Assembly (NCBI GenBank): GCA_026014815.1
Contig: JAOZHP010000151.1
Span: 1-64,000 of the forward strand
Reading direction: 5' to 3'
Length of the DNA stretch: 64,000 bases
Origin: Candidatus Bathyarchaeota archaeon
Lineage (GTDB): Archaea; Thermoproteota; Bathyarchaeia; TCS64
Part shown: positions 17,013-26,269 of the stretch, piece by piece
How positions within the stretch are numbered: position 1 is the stretch's first letter
How the letters are laid out: each line of letters opens with the position of its first letter
Program-made: the position numbers and the translations under genes
Notes under the pieces: model-generated
Told to the model about the DNA's origin: nothing
The model's database searches: none
What the model saw: the letters and a program-made list of their open reading frames with translations, nothing else

Positions 17013-18674
17013 TCAGGTCGCTCTCTCGAAGGGAAGCGTAGCCCTCAGAGCAGTCCAAGAGTCTCCCTTCCTAGCATCAAGTACCAGTCTTCCATCCCTA
17101 ATGACAGCGTTCTCAGCTGGCTGGAACCTAGTGGCTATCGCCCATAGCACCTGCCTTCCATCATCGAGATCGATATCCTCATCGACGAGAACTATCATCC
17201 TGCTCTCAGAGAGAGCGGCCTCGCTAAACACCCAGTCAAGCTCACCTGATTCCCGTTTAGGGTTTATTACACATAGCGCCGTGCATCCATGATACGGGAA
17301 CGAGACTCTGCGGATAAATTTGATGGCGTTCACAGATGCCAAGTCAACCTTATTCTCTGAGACTCTCCTAGACCCAGTCGCGTCTATAATCATCTTAGAT
17401 GATATCCCAGCGTTCACCGAGGATGGGTCCAAGAGATGATGGTACGAGGTACCAATCACATCCACCCCAGACCCTATCTTAAAGTCACATCTTTCCGCGA
17501 TGGTTACCAAAACACCCGCTGAATCCGAAAGATCAGTGCCATTCGGTAGAACCGCCACCAACTTTGCGTAGTGATCCAGTCCCAATAACAGTGTCCCTAT
17601 CTGCTTCGCGAGTCCAGTTGAACCCATCGCCTGCTCTTTCAGCGACATGAAACAAGCGAAATGCGTAGCCCATACCGGCCAATTGATGTCCTCCAAGGCA
17701 GGCATATGAATGAAATCCATCATTCCCTTCGAAATCCTGGCTTGTTTAGGCAGACCGCTTAGGAGAAGGTGTTCAGCAGAGTTACTTGGGGCTACAGCCA
17801 TGAACATGGCGTCTTTCCGCTGGAGTATCCCCGTGACTTTGAATAGGTTTCTCGTCGACCTGCCGCTGATATACCCTGTGTACTCGGTGAAAGGCCCTTC
17901 GTCCTCCTCTTCCAGCATGACTTTTCCTTCTAGAACGATCTCTGAGTCTGCGGGCACCGGAAGGTCAACTGTTTCACATTTCACGAGCTCAACTGGTTCT
18001 CCTGTCAACGCGCCGGACTTGTGGTATTCGTCAGTAATCTTCGCTGCTGCAGCAAGGTACAGTGACGGGTGTGCCCCGATTATCACAGCAGCCTCCATAG
18101 GTTCACCGGCTTCCTTGGCGTTCTCCAAGTACCGCCACATGTGGCCCCGTGAATGGAAGCTGACGCCGAACCGGTCCTTTCCCTGGAGGTGCATCCTCAC
18201 ATAGGACAGGTTTATCTCCTCCTGTTTCTTTGGGTTCCTAGCGAGGAACAACCCAGCTGTGATGTATCGTCCCCCGTCCTGCTCGTAGAACCTCGGGATG
18301 GGCAAAGAGTACAGGTCGACATCGTTGCCCAGTGATTTCTTCTCCTTAACCGGGCCAGTATTCACCATGACCGGCGGGATGTCTCTCCCGAATAACCTGT
18401 TCCATTCATCGTAGAACCCAAGCCTGCTGCGTACCCTCGGGGTCTCCCCGATACCTAGGCTGATCCTGTCTACGTGCCCAAACAGGTTCACAAGTACCGG
18501 CATAGAGTAGTCTTTAACGTCCTCGAACAGTACCGCAGGGTTAGTTTTTCTCTTCTCCATCTCAGTGACCACAGAAGTGATATCGTACTTCCAGTCGATC
18601 CGGTCGCTCACCGTCACAAATTGATCCGGCACTTTCTCTTCAAGCAGCTTCAGGTATGTCCGCAGGCCTCGCAT
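17013..18674 (-). CDS. UbiD-family decarboxylase (prenyl-FMN type)
   Basis: 553 residues covering the whole UbiD fold. The EGPFTEYTGY block (about residues 255-265) holds two glutamates five apart that match the E-R-E catalytic triad of prenyl-FMN decarboxylases. The C-terminal half has the usual IDATG (Lys or Arg following), a flavin-site ANAIKFIRRVSFPYHGC region and a terminal LDARKGDSW helix. Family reactions include ubiquinone-precursor, aromatic and alpha,beta-unsaturated acid decarboxylation; in archaea a member decarboxylates trans-anhydromevalonate phosphate in the modified mevalonate pathway. It is divergent from a corrinoid/methyltransferase operon, which favours an aromatic-acid role, whereas the aconitase-X pair 40 kb away fits the mevalonate role. 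The prenyl-FMN synthase UbiX is not in the window. Confidence 0.85.
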   Translation of the reverse strand: MRGLRTYLKLLEEKVPDQFVTVSDRIDWKYDITSVVTEMEKRKTNPAVLFEDVKDYSMPVLVNLFGHVDRISLGIGETPRVRSRLGFYDEWNRLFGRDIPPVMVNTGPVKEKKSLGNDVDLYSLPIPRFYEQDGGRYITAGLFLARNPKKQEEINLSYVRMHLQGKDRFGVSFHSRGHMWRYLENAKEAGEPMEAAVIIGAHPSLYLAAAAKITDEYHKSGALTGEPVELVKCETVDLPVPADSEIVLEGKVMLEEEDEGPFTEYTGYISGRSTRNLFKVTGILQRKDAMFMAVAPSNSAEHLLLSGLPKQARISKGMMDFIHMPALEDINWPVWATHFACFMSLKEQAMGSTGLAKQIGTLLLGLDHYAKLVAVLPNGTDLSDSAGVLVTIAERCDFKIGSGVDVIGTSYHHLLDPSSVNAGISSKMIIDATGSRRVSENKVDLASVNAIKFIRRVSFPYHGCTALCVINPKRESGELDWVFSEAALSESRMIVLVDEDIDLDDGRQVLWAIATRFQPAENAVIRDGRLVLDARKGDSWTALRATLPFERAT

Positions 18675-18802
18675 CGGGTTCAGTCTCCACCAGTCTCTTT
18701 GATGGAACTCGGCTTAAGTTTATGGAAACGCATCTTGCCCGTTGGGTTCGGTTAATAATAATTCCAGAGGATGAAAAAAGAACCCAAGCGTATGATAGCC
18801 TT

Positions 18803-18817
18803 GCTTTTTTATATGCA
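18803..18817 (+). promoter_or_regulatory. TATA box of the corrinoid/methyltransferase operon
   Basis: The sequence CTTTTTTATATGC centres about 25 bases before the ATG at 18835, exactly where an archaeal TATA box should lie for a transcript starting at or next to the start codon. This implies a leaderless message for the first gene. Confidence 0.55.
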
Positions 18818-18834
18818 GTGTTCAACTACAATTC

Positions 18835-19476
18835 ATGTCTTCTCAAGAAAAAATCATGAACGCGATCGTCGAACTGGATGAGCCGACTGCTCTTGAGCTT
18901 GCGGCACAGATGGTCGAATCTGGTACAGCCCCCGTCGATATCCTGGAGCAATGCCGAAATGGTATGTCCATCGTCGGCGAGAAATTCGAGAGCGGTGACT
19001 TTTTCCTCTCGGAGATGATCATGGCGGCCGAGATCTTCAACCAAGTCATGGACCTGATCAGGCCCCAGCTGAGAAAGACAACCAGCGAGTCAAAAGGCAA
19101 GATAGTCTTCGGGACGGTCGAGGGTGACGTTCACGACATCGGTAAGAACATCATAATCGCGCTACTCGAAGCAGAGGGATTCGAAGTAATAGATCTTGGC
19201 GTAGATGTTCCTCCAGCGATGATCGTGGAGGCCATCAAGGAACATGAACCAGACATCGTCGGCATGAGCAGCCTCCTCACCGTAGCCATTGAGTCCACAA
19301 AGAAGACAGTTGACGCCATCGTCGAAGCAGGGCTTCGGGAAAAGGTCAAGATAATCATCGGCGGTGGTAGGATAGACGCCTACGCCGCTGAATACATCAA
19401 GCCGGACGCGTCATCGGACAACGCTGCTCACGGCGTGAGGCTTTGTCTGGAGTTCATGGGAGGTGACAAGGTTTGA
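18835..19476 (+). CDS. Corrinoid (B12-binding) methyltransferase protein
   Basis: 213 residues of MtaC/MtbC/MtmC type. The N-terminal four-helix cap domain covers about residues 1-88. The cobalamin domain follows with GTVEGDVHDIGKN (about 97-109; the His is the lower cobalt ligand), DLGVDVPPAMIV, GMSSLLT (about 142) and IGGG (about 180). Such proteins carry a methyl group on Co(I) between a substrate-specific and an acceptor methyltransferase. It overlaps the start of the UroD-type gene, so the two are coupled. No corrinoid activating protein (RamA type) is in the window. The methyl source is not revealed by this subunit. Confidence 0.9.
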   Translation: MSSQEKIMNAIVELDEPTALELAAQMVESGTAPVDILEQCRNGMSIVGEKFESGDFFLSEMIMAAEIFNQVMDLIRPQLRKTTSESKGKIVFGTVEGDVHDIGKNIIIALLEAEGFEVIDLGVDVPPAMIVEAIKEHEPDIVGMSSLLTVAIESTKKTVDAIVEAGLREKVKIIIGGGRIDAYAAEYIKPDASSDNAAHGVRLCLEFMGGDKV

Positions 19477-20702
19477 GCACTGAACACGAGGAGCTGTACA
19501 GTCAGCGAAAGGAGAGACTGGACAGAGCATCGGCTCTGAAAGAACCTGACAGGGTTCCCGTCACGGGAGGATTCGGGTTTTTCTCAGCTAAATATGCCGG
19601 GATCTCGCACCATGAGTTTCTCTTCGACTATGAGAAAGCCAGCAATGCCGTGATCAAGACAGCCGTGGATTTCAGCTATGACACAGCGGGCAGTGTAAGT
19701 AGGTTAGGTGCTCTACCCTTTACACTGGCTTTCCTCCGAGACTATGACGGACTAGCCCCTGTGTGGGTAAACGGCCCCATCCATGATATCCTCGGCGTCA
19801 GATACGCGAGGTTTCCCGGGAGGGAGCTAGCGGAAGACGCGCCGTTCCAGTTCATCGGCGAGGAGTACATGAAGGTCGAGGAATATGACGAACTAATAGA
19901 AGACCCCAGAAGATACCTTGTCGAGAAGCTGCTGCCCAGATCATGCAGAAGCCTAGAGAACCCAGGGTCGTCGAAGGCTATGGCGTCGTTATTCAAATGG
20001 GGTGTCGAGAGCAGGAAAAGCCTTGAGGCTTCTCGGAGGCTCGGGGCTGAGCTAAAACGTCTTGGTTTCCCCAGCTACTCAAGTGGGTTCTCCTATGCTC
20101 CACTGGACTTCATTGGCGACTATCTAAGAGATGTCAAGAACGTCCTTCTCGACACCTTCAGGGTACCCGAGAAGATTAAACAAGCCGCCGTCGCCGTTGG
20201 GGCCTTAATCATGGAGATGAACAAGATCGCTGCAAAGACAGCCCCTGAAGGTACAAGAGCGTTCATACCCCTGCACCTCAACGAGTATTTTTCACCCAAG
20301 CAGTACAACGAGTTCTATTGGCCTACGTTGAAACAAGTGGCACTGGACCTTATCGACTTGGGCTTCATACCCCTGATATTCTACGAGGGGTACCACGATG
20401 CACATCTGGAGACGATACTGGAGCTCCCCAAGGGAAAAACCGTCTCCAAGTTCGAGAAAACAGACCTGAAGAAGGCGAAGGAGATCATAGGAGACCACTC
20501 CTGCATCATCGGAGGGCCTCCGTCCTCCCTCTTCATCGGTGGAACCCCAGCTAAAATGGAGGAGTACGTAAAGAACCTCATGGAGGACGTGAAACAGGGA
20601 GGAGGCTTCATAATGAGCCCCTCAGTCTCTATACCCGCAAGCGCAAAACCAGAGAACGTAAAGGCGTTGATGGACGCCGTAAAAAAATATGGGGTCTACT
20701 AG
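19473..20702 (+). CDS. UroD-family methyltransferase homologue, corrinoid partner
   Basis: 409 residues, starting at a TTG that overlaps the corrinoid gene's stop (TTGA); a full GGAGGTGA ribosome site lies 8 bases upstream and settles the start. The fold is that of uroporphyrinogen decarboxylase/MtaA/MtbA methyltransferases. The usual zinc site (His-x-Cys plus a distant Cys) is not visible: the expected places read YHDAHLETI and MSPSVSIPA, with no cysteine. So it probably binds its substrate differently from CoM-methylases, as some O-demethylase components of this family may. With a corrinoid partner and a UbiD enzyme alongside, removal of methyl groups from methoxylated aromatic acids is a reasonable guess, not shown. 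Confidence 0.8.
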   Translation: MSTEHEELYSQRKERLDRASALKEPDRVPVTGGFGFFSAKYAGISHHEFLFDYEKASNAVIKTAVDFSYDTAGSVSRLGALPFTLAFLRDYDGLAPVWVNGPIHDILGVRYARFPGRELAEDAPFQFIGEEYMKVEEYDELIEDPRRYLVEKLLPRSCRSLENPGSSKAMASLFKWGVESRKSLEASRRLGAELKRLGFPSYSSGFSYAPLDFIGDYLRDVKNVLLDTFRVPEKIKQAAVAVGALIMEMNKIAAKTAPEGTRAFIPLHLNEYFSPKQYNEFYWPTLKQVALDLIDLGFIPLIFYEGYHDAHLETILELPKGKTVSKFEKTDLKKAKEIIGDHSCIIGGPPSSLFIGGTPAKMEEYVKNLMEDVKQGGGFIMSPSVSIPASAKPENVKALMDAVKKYGVY

Positions 20703-20767
20703 AAGCCCCTTCTTCCTTCACATAGCAACTGCTAAAACCTGAATTCACCGAGATTAGATGATACCGC

Positions 20768-22174
20768 ATGCTTAATGAGAGATATCTAAAGGATGAGAGG
20801 ACGCTTATAGGCGAGATCTGGCAGAGCGGCGAGATCTATGAGAACATGCTTATCATGGCCGATGAGATAGGCAGTAGGTTCCCAGGCACGGCCAGCGAGA
20901 AACAGGCCCAGGAATACATGGTAGAAAAACTCAAGGAGTACGGGTATGAGAACGCCCGGGCAGTCCCATTCAACTACTATGGGTGGAAACGTGGCCCAGT
21001 GACACTGGAGATGACGGAGCCGGTTCAAAGAGAGTTCACTGCTATCAGCCTTGCTATGAGTCCGGGCGGAATAGTGGAGGCAGGAGTAATCGATCTAGGT
21101 ACGGGAAGCCCCGAAGAGTTTGAGGCTGTGGACCCTGAGGACGTCAAGGGCAAGATAGTTATCTGTAGCAGCGCCACCAGCCCAACCGGTAAACGGGTAC
21201 ACAGACGCACCAAGTACGGTTACGCTGTCAAGTATGGAGCCGTTGGCTTCATTTTCATGAACCATAATCCGGGTCAGCTAGCACCCACGGGGAGCCTCAG
21301 ACCCAGCTACAAGATGGGCGGCGAGATACCGGGCATCGGCGTGAGCCTAGAAACAGGGTTACTGATGCTGAGGCTTGCCAAGGGAAAGCCAATGAAGATC
21401 AAGTTCACCGATAAGAGTCAAGTTATCCCGGACTCCGAGTCAGCAAACATCGTGGCTGAGCTTCCCGGCGAGACCGATGAATGGATAGTGGTGGGCGGCC
21501 ACTACGATGGACACGACATCTCGCAGGGAGCCATGGACAACCTCAGCGGCACCACGGTCACTATGGAACTGGCCCGTGTCCTTAAGCCCTATGAAGGCAA
21601 GTTCAAACGTGGCATCAGGTTCATCTGCTTCGGGTGCGAGGAGATCGGTGTCACTGGAAGCACGTGTTACGTCGCGGATCATCTTGACCAGATGAAGAAT
21701 ACGGCGATAATGGTGAATCTTGAGCTAGGGGGCCTCTCCTTCAAGGACGGTATGAAACACGCGGCCTTCACCGTTTATCAACCCCCCGAGATGAAGGAGT
21801 GGATAGCGGGTTTCCTTGAGGAGGTAAATTATCCGACAAGCATACGCACTGGCATGTCCGCAGCGTCAGACCACTGGCCTTTCGTCATGCAGGGAGTCCC
21901 GGCCATCTACATGCACGAGGAGCCCAGCATGAGGCAGCTCGTACAGGGCAGGGGCTGGGGACACACCACAGCAGACCTCATGGACAAGGTGGACCCCCGA
22001 AATCTACAGGAGGGAGCCATGCTCATGGCAAGAGTCCTCCTCAGGTTAGCGACCCAAGAGAAAAAGATCGCTGATCATACGCCACTGAAGAAGATCGTGA
22101 AGCACCTCGAAAAGACAGGCATGAGTAAAACCTTGGAGATACAGCTGAAATGGCACCCTGATTCTCCACGGTGA
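20768..22174 (+). CDS. M28-family metallopeptidase with PA insert
   Basis: 468 residues without a signal peptide. A PA-like insert covers about residues 95-215. The M28 dizinc site is complete: GGHYDGHD (about 245), GAMDNLSG (about 257), CFGCEEIGVTGS (about 290), NLELGG (Glu in the third ligand position) and WGHTTADLMD (about 405). Family enzymes are aminopeptidases or carboxypeptidases; this one looks cytoplasmic. It follows the methyltransferase gene by 66 bases on the same strand and may belong to the same transcript, perhaps releasing an amino acid or amide-linked substrate for the preceding enzymes. It has no obvious ribosome site, so it could also have its own promoter. Confidence 0.85.
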   Translation: MLNERYLKDERTLIGEIWQSGEIYENMLIMADEIGSRFPGTASEKQAQEYMVEKLKEYGYENARAVPFNYYGWKRGPVTLEMTEPVQREFTAISLAMSPGGIVEAGVIDLGTGSPEEFEAVDPEDVKGKIVICSSATSPTGKRVHRRTKYGYAVKYGAVGFIFMNHNPGQLAPTGSLRPSYKMGGEIPGIGVSLETGLLMLRLAKGKPMKIKFTDKSQVIPDSESANIVAELPGETDEWIVVGGHYDGHDISQGAMDNLSGTTVTMELARVLKPYEGKFKRGIRFICFGCEEIGVTGSTCYVADHLDQMKNTAIMVNLELGGLSFKDGMKHAAFTVYQPPEMKEWIAGFLEEVNYPTSIRTGMSAASDHWPFVMQGVPAIYMHEEPSMRQLVQGRGWGHTTADLMDKVDPRNLQEGAMLMARVLLRLATQEKKIADHTPLKKIVKHLEKTGMSKTLEIQLKWHPDSPR

Positions 22175-22429
22175 CCTCGGTCTAACTATACTCATGTCCT
22201 CGGCTCAAAACAAGAGGGCACTCCAAGGCACGATGGAATACATAGTTTGAACTGTCGAGAAGTTAGACGAGAGGGACAAAACGAGCACACCTTCTTTATC
22301 CTTGAAAGGCAAACCCCTGTGAAAACAGTAAAGACACAGGCACTAAACCACGATTAGTTTCCTTACTTTATATTGCTGTGAGGCACCGTTTCCCTCAACA
22401 GTAGAGGATATGATTAATCAAAAAACTGG

Positions 22430-23860
22430 TTAAACCCCTGTGGAGACGTAGCTGAAGCTCTTACCTCTCCACCTGTCGCCAAGTCTCATGAACAAGAACG
22501 CAGCGGCGATCAACGAGAACACCGATGTTCCCCAAATGAGTTTACTGGCGAGAGGCGGGTTGAACTGAATCATCATAGACCCAATCTCGATAAGAGTCAA
22601 AGGCGGCACCACCATCCCAGTGAACTTGAGCAGCGTCTTCGCCCCAAAGAACATTGTGTTAGTCCATAGGCCAGTCAAGTAGGCTGTAACAGCTACCACG
22701 AAGATAGAGGTGCACCCCGCCACGAAGAGGCTTTGAGGTACTAGATGCATCTCGCCCTTCAGGTAACCGATTAACACGACGTACCCCGCGGTGACACCCG
22801 AGGTCAAGATGAAGTATATGGCCAGCTTGGCCTTTACAACCATATCCACGCTCACAGGCAAGACGTTCAGGTACTCGTTGTGCTCTAGATTCGTAAGGAA
22901 GCTGTAAGTCATGACCCCCATGAACCCCACGAAGCCACTGAAGAACACCACGTTGAACCTGATGGGCAACCCGAAGCCGTTCTCGAAGAGCCAGCTGATG
23001 AAGTAAACCGCCAAGAGGTGGCCAGTGAAACCCATAACGGTGGGGCCTATGCTGCCACTCCGTGCAAGCTCAAGCCACTCCTTGGCTACAAGTGTCCGTA
23101 GCTCACCGAAGACTCCGAGATGTTCCTCGACGCTTAGCAATGAATCCTCGTATCTTCTTTGACGTACTTCATACCTCTCTTTCATCACGAGGCTTCCCAT
23201 TGTCGCTGAGACCACGGCTAAAACCGTGGAGCCAGCGAGCCATAGAAGGTTCCTGCTATTCCAGTACCCCAATGGAGGTAACAGGTGATACGGCTGTAGG
23301 ATACCGAACGGGTAAACCAGAGAGCCTAGCCCCATGAAGCAGAGAGCTAAGAGCAGGCTTTTTGCCTTGGACCTCACTGAGAGGGCGCTGAGGAGGAAGC
23401 TGAGCCCCATCCCCATCATGAAGGTGATGAACATGGTGACCCCTAGCATCAAGACGCCGCCGGCGCTGACGTTGGCGAAAGGCGTAGCGACTCCTATACC
23501 CAGAACCAGTGGCACATAGCTATAGATCAAGTAGAATAACGCGTCTTTTACGTAGAAGATTCCCATGACTCTGCGGAAGCTCAAAGGGTACAGCAGGGGT
23601 AGCTGGAGAAGCATGTTCACCTGACCCAGCCGTCGCGTCATCACGTGTTCACCTATCATCCCGAAGCCTCCTACGAATATCCCGTAGAAGAGGCTCGCGA
23701 CGTGAAGCATCAACAAGACGGTGCCCACTTCTATGTTACCCAAGATGAAGGGAGTGATCACTGCGCAGAACGCCGTGAAGATGAAAATAATGAACGGAAA
23801 CATTGCGGACCCGATGCCGCCGACAAGGCTCTGGTGGAGCCTCAACTCCTCCTGAAGCAT
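22430..23860 (-). CDS. ABC-2 type transporter permease
   Basis: About 476 residues from the ATG at 23860; the frame is open further upstream but only inside the ATPase gene, so the earlier part is a shadow. There are roughly twelve predicted membrane helices in two sets separated by a charged soluble stretch (KERYEVRQRRYEDSLLSVEEHLG, split here by a helix). Double-length permeases of this kind pair with one ATPase. The ATPase stop lies 25 bases before this start on the same strand. The substrate is unknown; drugs, lipids or polysaccharide are typical of the family. Confidence 0.75.
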   Translation of the reverse strand: MLQEELRLHQSLVGGIGSAMFPFIIFIFTAFCAVITPFILGNIEVGTVLLMLHVASLFYGIFVGGFGMIGEHVMTRRLGQVNMLLQLPLLYPLSFRRVMGIFYVKDALFYLIYSYVPLVLGIGVATPFANVSAGGVLMLGVTMFITFMMGMGLSFLLSALSVRSKAKSLLLALCFMGLGSLVYPFGILQPYHLLPPLGYWNSRNLLWLAGSTVLAVVSATMGSLVMKERYEVRQRRYEDSLLSVEEHLGVFGELRTLVAKEWLELARSGSIGPTVMGFTGHLLAVYFISWLFENGFGLPIRFNVVFFSGFVGFMGVMTYSFLTNLEHNEYLNVLPVSVDMVVKAKLAIYFILTSGVTAGYVVLIGYLKGEMHLVPQSLFVAGCTSIFVVAVTAYLTGLWTNTMFFGAKTLLKFTGMVVPPLTLIEIGSMMIQFNPPLASKLIWGTSVFSLIAAAFLFMRLGDRWRGKSFSYVSTGV

Positions 23861-23885
23861 CCGCTTGAAGAGGTGAGCCTCAAGG

Positions 23886-24614
23886 CTAAGCGGCAGGGGT
23901 CTGCACCCCCTCAACGACCCTGATGAAGATGTCCTCCAAGTTCTCCTCTTGGTCTCTGCGGAGTTCCTCGATGCTGCCCTGCTGGATGATCCTGCCCTCA
24001 TGGATGACGGCTATCCTACTGCAGAGCTTCTCGGCTATCTCCAGAATGTGGGTGCACATGAACACAGTACGCCCCTCCTCAATTAGGTCCATGAAATACT
24101 CTCTTACCTTTCTCTGGTAGATGGGGTCAAGGTTGATGAAAGGCTCGTCCACCAATAGCACCTCCGGCTCATGGATGAACGCCGATGCAAGCATCACCTT
24201 CTGGCGCTGCCCCTTTGATATATCCCTGCAGAGAACATCTGCTTTATCCTCAATATCGAAGAACCTGAGCCAGTGATCTACCTTGACTTTGATATCATCG
24301 AGACACCTGATCCTGCAAGCAAGCTCAAGGCTCTCACGCGTCGTCAAGAAAGTGGGAGGCGTCTCGGCCTCAGGCACGATACCGACACTCCTCTTCACTT
24401 CAATAGGGTCAGTAGCGGAGACCCCCAGGGTGACTGCTGTCCCTGAGTCGGCCTCAAGCTGCCCCGTGATTATCCTGAGCAAAGTTGTCTTGCCGGCGCC
24501 GTTGGGCCCGAACAGACCATAAAACTCGCCCTTTTCCACGTTGAACGAGACATCCTCGAGAACCTTTACGGAGCCGAAGCTCTTGTATAAGTCTTTGACT
24601 TCAATAACCGGCAT
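23886..24614 (-). CDS. ABC transporter ATPase subunit
   Basis: 242 residues from the ATG at 24614 (MPVIEVKDLYKSFG), which fits family N-termini better than an open extension ten codons earlier. Walker A is GPNGAGKTT (about 38), the Q-loop lies near VGIVPEAETPP, the signature is ISKGQRQK (about 133, Lys-Gly instead of Gly-Gly), Walker B is VLLVDEP (about 155) and the switch His is in MCTHI (about 190). It energises the adjacent ABC-2 permease. The gene pair is unlinked to other transport genes, and the promoter must lie in the AT-rich 24615-24705 interval. Confidence 0.9.
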   Translation of the reverse strand: MPVIEVKDLYKSFGSVKVLEDVSFNVEKGEFYGLFGPNGAGKTTLLRIITGQLEADSGTAVTLGVSATDPIEVKRSVGIVPEAETPPTFLTTRESLELACRIRCLDDIKVKVDHWLRFFDIEDKADVLCRDISKGQRQKVMLASAFIHEPEVLLVDEPFINLDPIYQRKVREYFMDLIEEGRTVFMCTHILEIAEKLCSRIAVIHEGRIIQQGSIEELRRDQEENLEDIFIRVVEGVQTPAA

Positions 24615-24705
24615 AAGTGACACAGGACCGCTTCCTGAATCCAAGTGATTTCATATTAAATCGATTCTGAATCAATAAAAAGGAGCAATGATCCATTAAG
24701 AAAGA

Positions 24706-25623
24706 TTAATCCTCTGAGAGCCGAGAGATTGTCCTCCTCATCTCCTCCATACGCATCCGGATATCGATGGGCTCCATCAAACCAAGCTCCGTCACAATAC
24801 CTGACACCAGCTTACCGGGCACCACCTCAAAGTAGGGGTTCCTTACATTGACGCCCTCCAGTCCCTCAGCCACCTCGGCTGGGTCCTTCTCCTCCAGCTG
24901 CGTCTCAGCGCCCAGATAGTTCATCACATCGAACTTCCACGTATCACATACCACGTAAAATGGGACACCCTGCTCTCTGGCGGATAACGCCATGAGCCTC
25001 GTGCCTATCTTGTTGATGAAGGACCCATCATAGAGGACGCTGTCGGCCCCCACGATGGCTACCTCCGCGGATTTCATGAACACGCCCATCGCGGAGTCAA
25101 CCACAAGTAATGGGTTTACTCCCATCTCTGCAAGAGTAACGGCAAGGTCTCTTCCCTCGTACTGGGGCCTGGACTCGGTTACAACCACATTCTCCACGCC
25201 CAGCCCGAGAATCACGTCCTGCACTGTGGCGCTGTTGCTGTGAGTTATCACTGTCATGGGGCTCTGAGTGACTGCTTTCATATGCTCGATAAGCCTTTTC
25301 CTGCTTTCCCTTGACTCTGTAATGAGCCTTGAGGCGATTTTCGTCGCCTCGGCGCGTAACTCATTAAGTGGCGCGTCCTCTGGAAGCTCCATTATCAATG
25401 TGCCCAGCTTGTTCCTGATGGGCGCCATGCTGGGTCTGCTCTCAGCCATCCTTCTCGCATAGCTATTCATGGTCTCAGTGAGTTCATTGGAGTCCTTTGC
25501 TTTGCTGTTGAGTGCTATGCTGATCATCACGCCCAGCGCTGCGTTACTGAGCCAGTCCGCTCCATGGAAACGATCCAATGCGATGCTTTCAACGAGTTTC
25601 TCTGCGTCGTAAAGTGAAGACAC
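24706..25623 (-). CDS. eIF2B-like / ribose-1,5-bisphosphate isomerase family protein
   Basis: 305 residues with the common fold of eIF2B alpha/beta/delta, ribose-1,5-bisphosphate isomerase and MtnA. The diagnostic GADSVLYDGSFINKIGT block is present (about 190-206). Where the sugar-phosphate isomerases have a catalytic cysteine in T(H)CNxG, this protein reads THSNSATV (about 128), as in the eIF2B regulatory subunits. That argues against the AMP-degradation isomerase role and for an eIF2B-like protein binding a nucleotide or sugar phosphate. An unusual substrate remains possible. It stands alone between the ABC pair and ferritin. Confidence 0.7.
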   Translation of the reverse strand: MSSLYDAEKLVESIALDRFHGADWLSNAALGVMISIALNSKAKDSNELTETMNSYARRMAESRPSMAPIRNKLGTLIMELPEDAPLNELRAEATKIASRLITESRESRKRLIEHMKAVTQSPMTVITHSNSATVQDVILGLGVENVVVTESRPQYEGRDLAVTLAEMGVNPLLVVDSAMGVFMKSAEVAIVGADSVLYDGSFINKIGTRLMALSAREQGVPFYVVCDTWKFDVMNYLGAETQLEEKDPAEVAEGLEGVNVRNPYFEVVPGKLVSGIVTELGLMEPIDIRMRMEEMRRTISRLSED

Positions 25624-25671
25624 GCCGTAATCAGAGAATAAGAATGCTTAGATGATATAAAAAAAAAGGGG

Positions 25672-26214
25672 TCAAGCCCCAATAGCTTGACCGGGTTTAG
25701 GGTAATAGGGAGCCGACGCAGGTACGCTGAACACCCTTGTACCCATCTCCCTGTCGATCATAAGCTTCCCCCGTCCATCATCACCAACGATCTCCAACTG
25801 CTGCACTGCCTCACCGACGTTAGCCTCCTCCTCTACTTGCTCCTCAATGAACCATTGAAGCATGTTGAGGCTGGCGTTATCGTTTAGCTCCCTCGCCACC
25901 TTGACCATGTGGTCGATCCTGCCAGTGATATGCTTCTCATGGTCGAGAGCCGCTTGGAAAATAGCCAAAGGGCTCTCCCACGTCACCGGTGGCTTCTGGA
26001 TAGCCTCAAGCTCTACCCGTTCACCTCGCTCAAGGATATAGTTTAAGAAAATATCCGCGTGGATCTTCTCCTCTCGGGCCTGGACCTGCATCCACGTCGC
26101 CATACCCTTGAACCCATTTGCCTCAAGGTCAGCGGCCATTGCTAGGTAGATGTAGCTGCTATAGGTCTCCTCCTGAATCTGCTGGTTTAGCTCTTTCAGC
26201 ATCTTTGAGTCCAT
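25672..26214 (-). CDS. ftnA: Nonheme ferritin
   Basis: About 180 residues from the ATG at 26214. Ferroxidase-centre residues of the ferritin fold are visible: an early Glu in NQQIQEETYSSYIYLAMA, the EExxH pair in QAREEKIHADIF (about 47-53), a Glu in ALDHEKHITG and an EEQVEEE cluster (about 127). The long C-terminal tail ends in VPASAPYYPKPGQAIGA. It stores iron as a 24-mer cage and limits Fenton chemistry. The gene ends in a run of A bases (about 25660-25671) and is followed by the eIF2B-like gene on the same strand. Confidence 0.9.
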   Translation of the reverse strand: MDSKMLKELNQQIQEETYSSYIYLAMAADLEANGFKGMATWMQVQAREEKIHADIFLNYILERGERVELEAIQKPPVTWESPLAIFQAALDHEKHITGRIDHMVKVARELNDNASLNMLQWFIEEQVEEEANVGEAVQQLEIVGDDGRGKLMIDREMGTRVFSVPASAPYYPKPGQAIGA

Positions 26215-26269
26215 AATAATCAATGATGCAACGAAACCGCGGCTTTTAATGGTTACATTGACTGGAAGG

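Noticed and set aside
23861-24001. Extended N-terminus of the ABC-2 permease
   Set aside because: The extra 47 codons lie inside the ATPase gene and give a Ser/Arg-rich sequence typical of a shadow frame; the ATG at 23860 is a better start.
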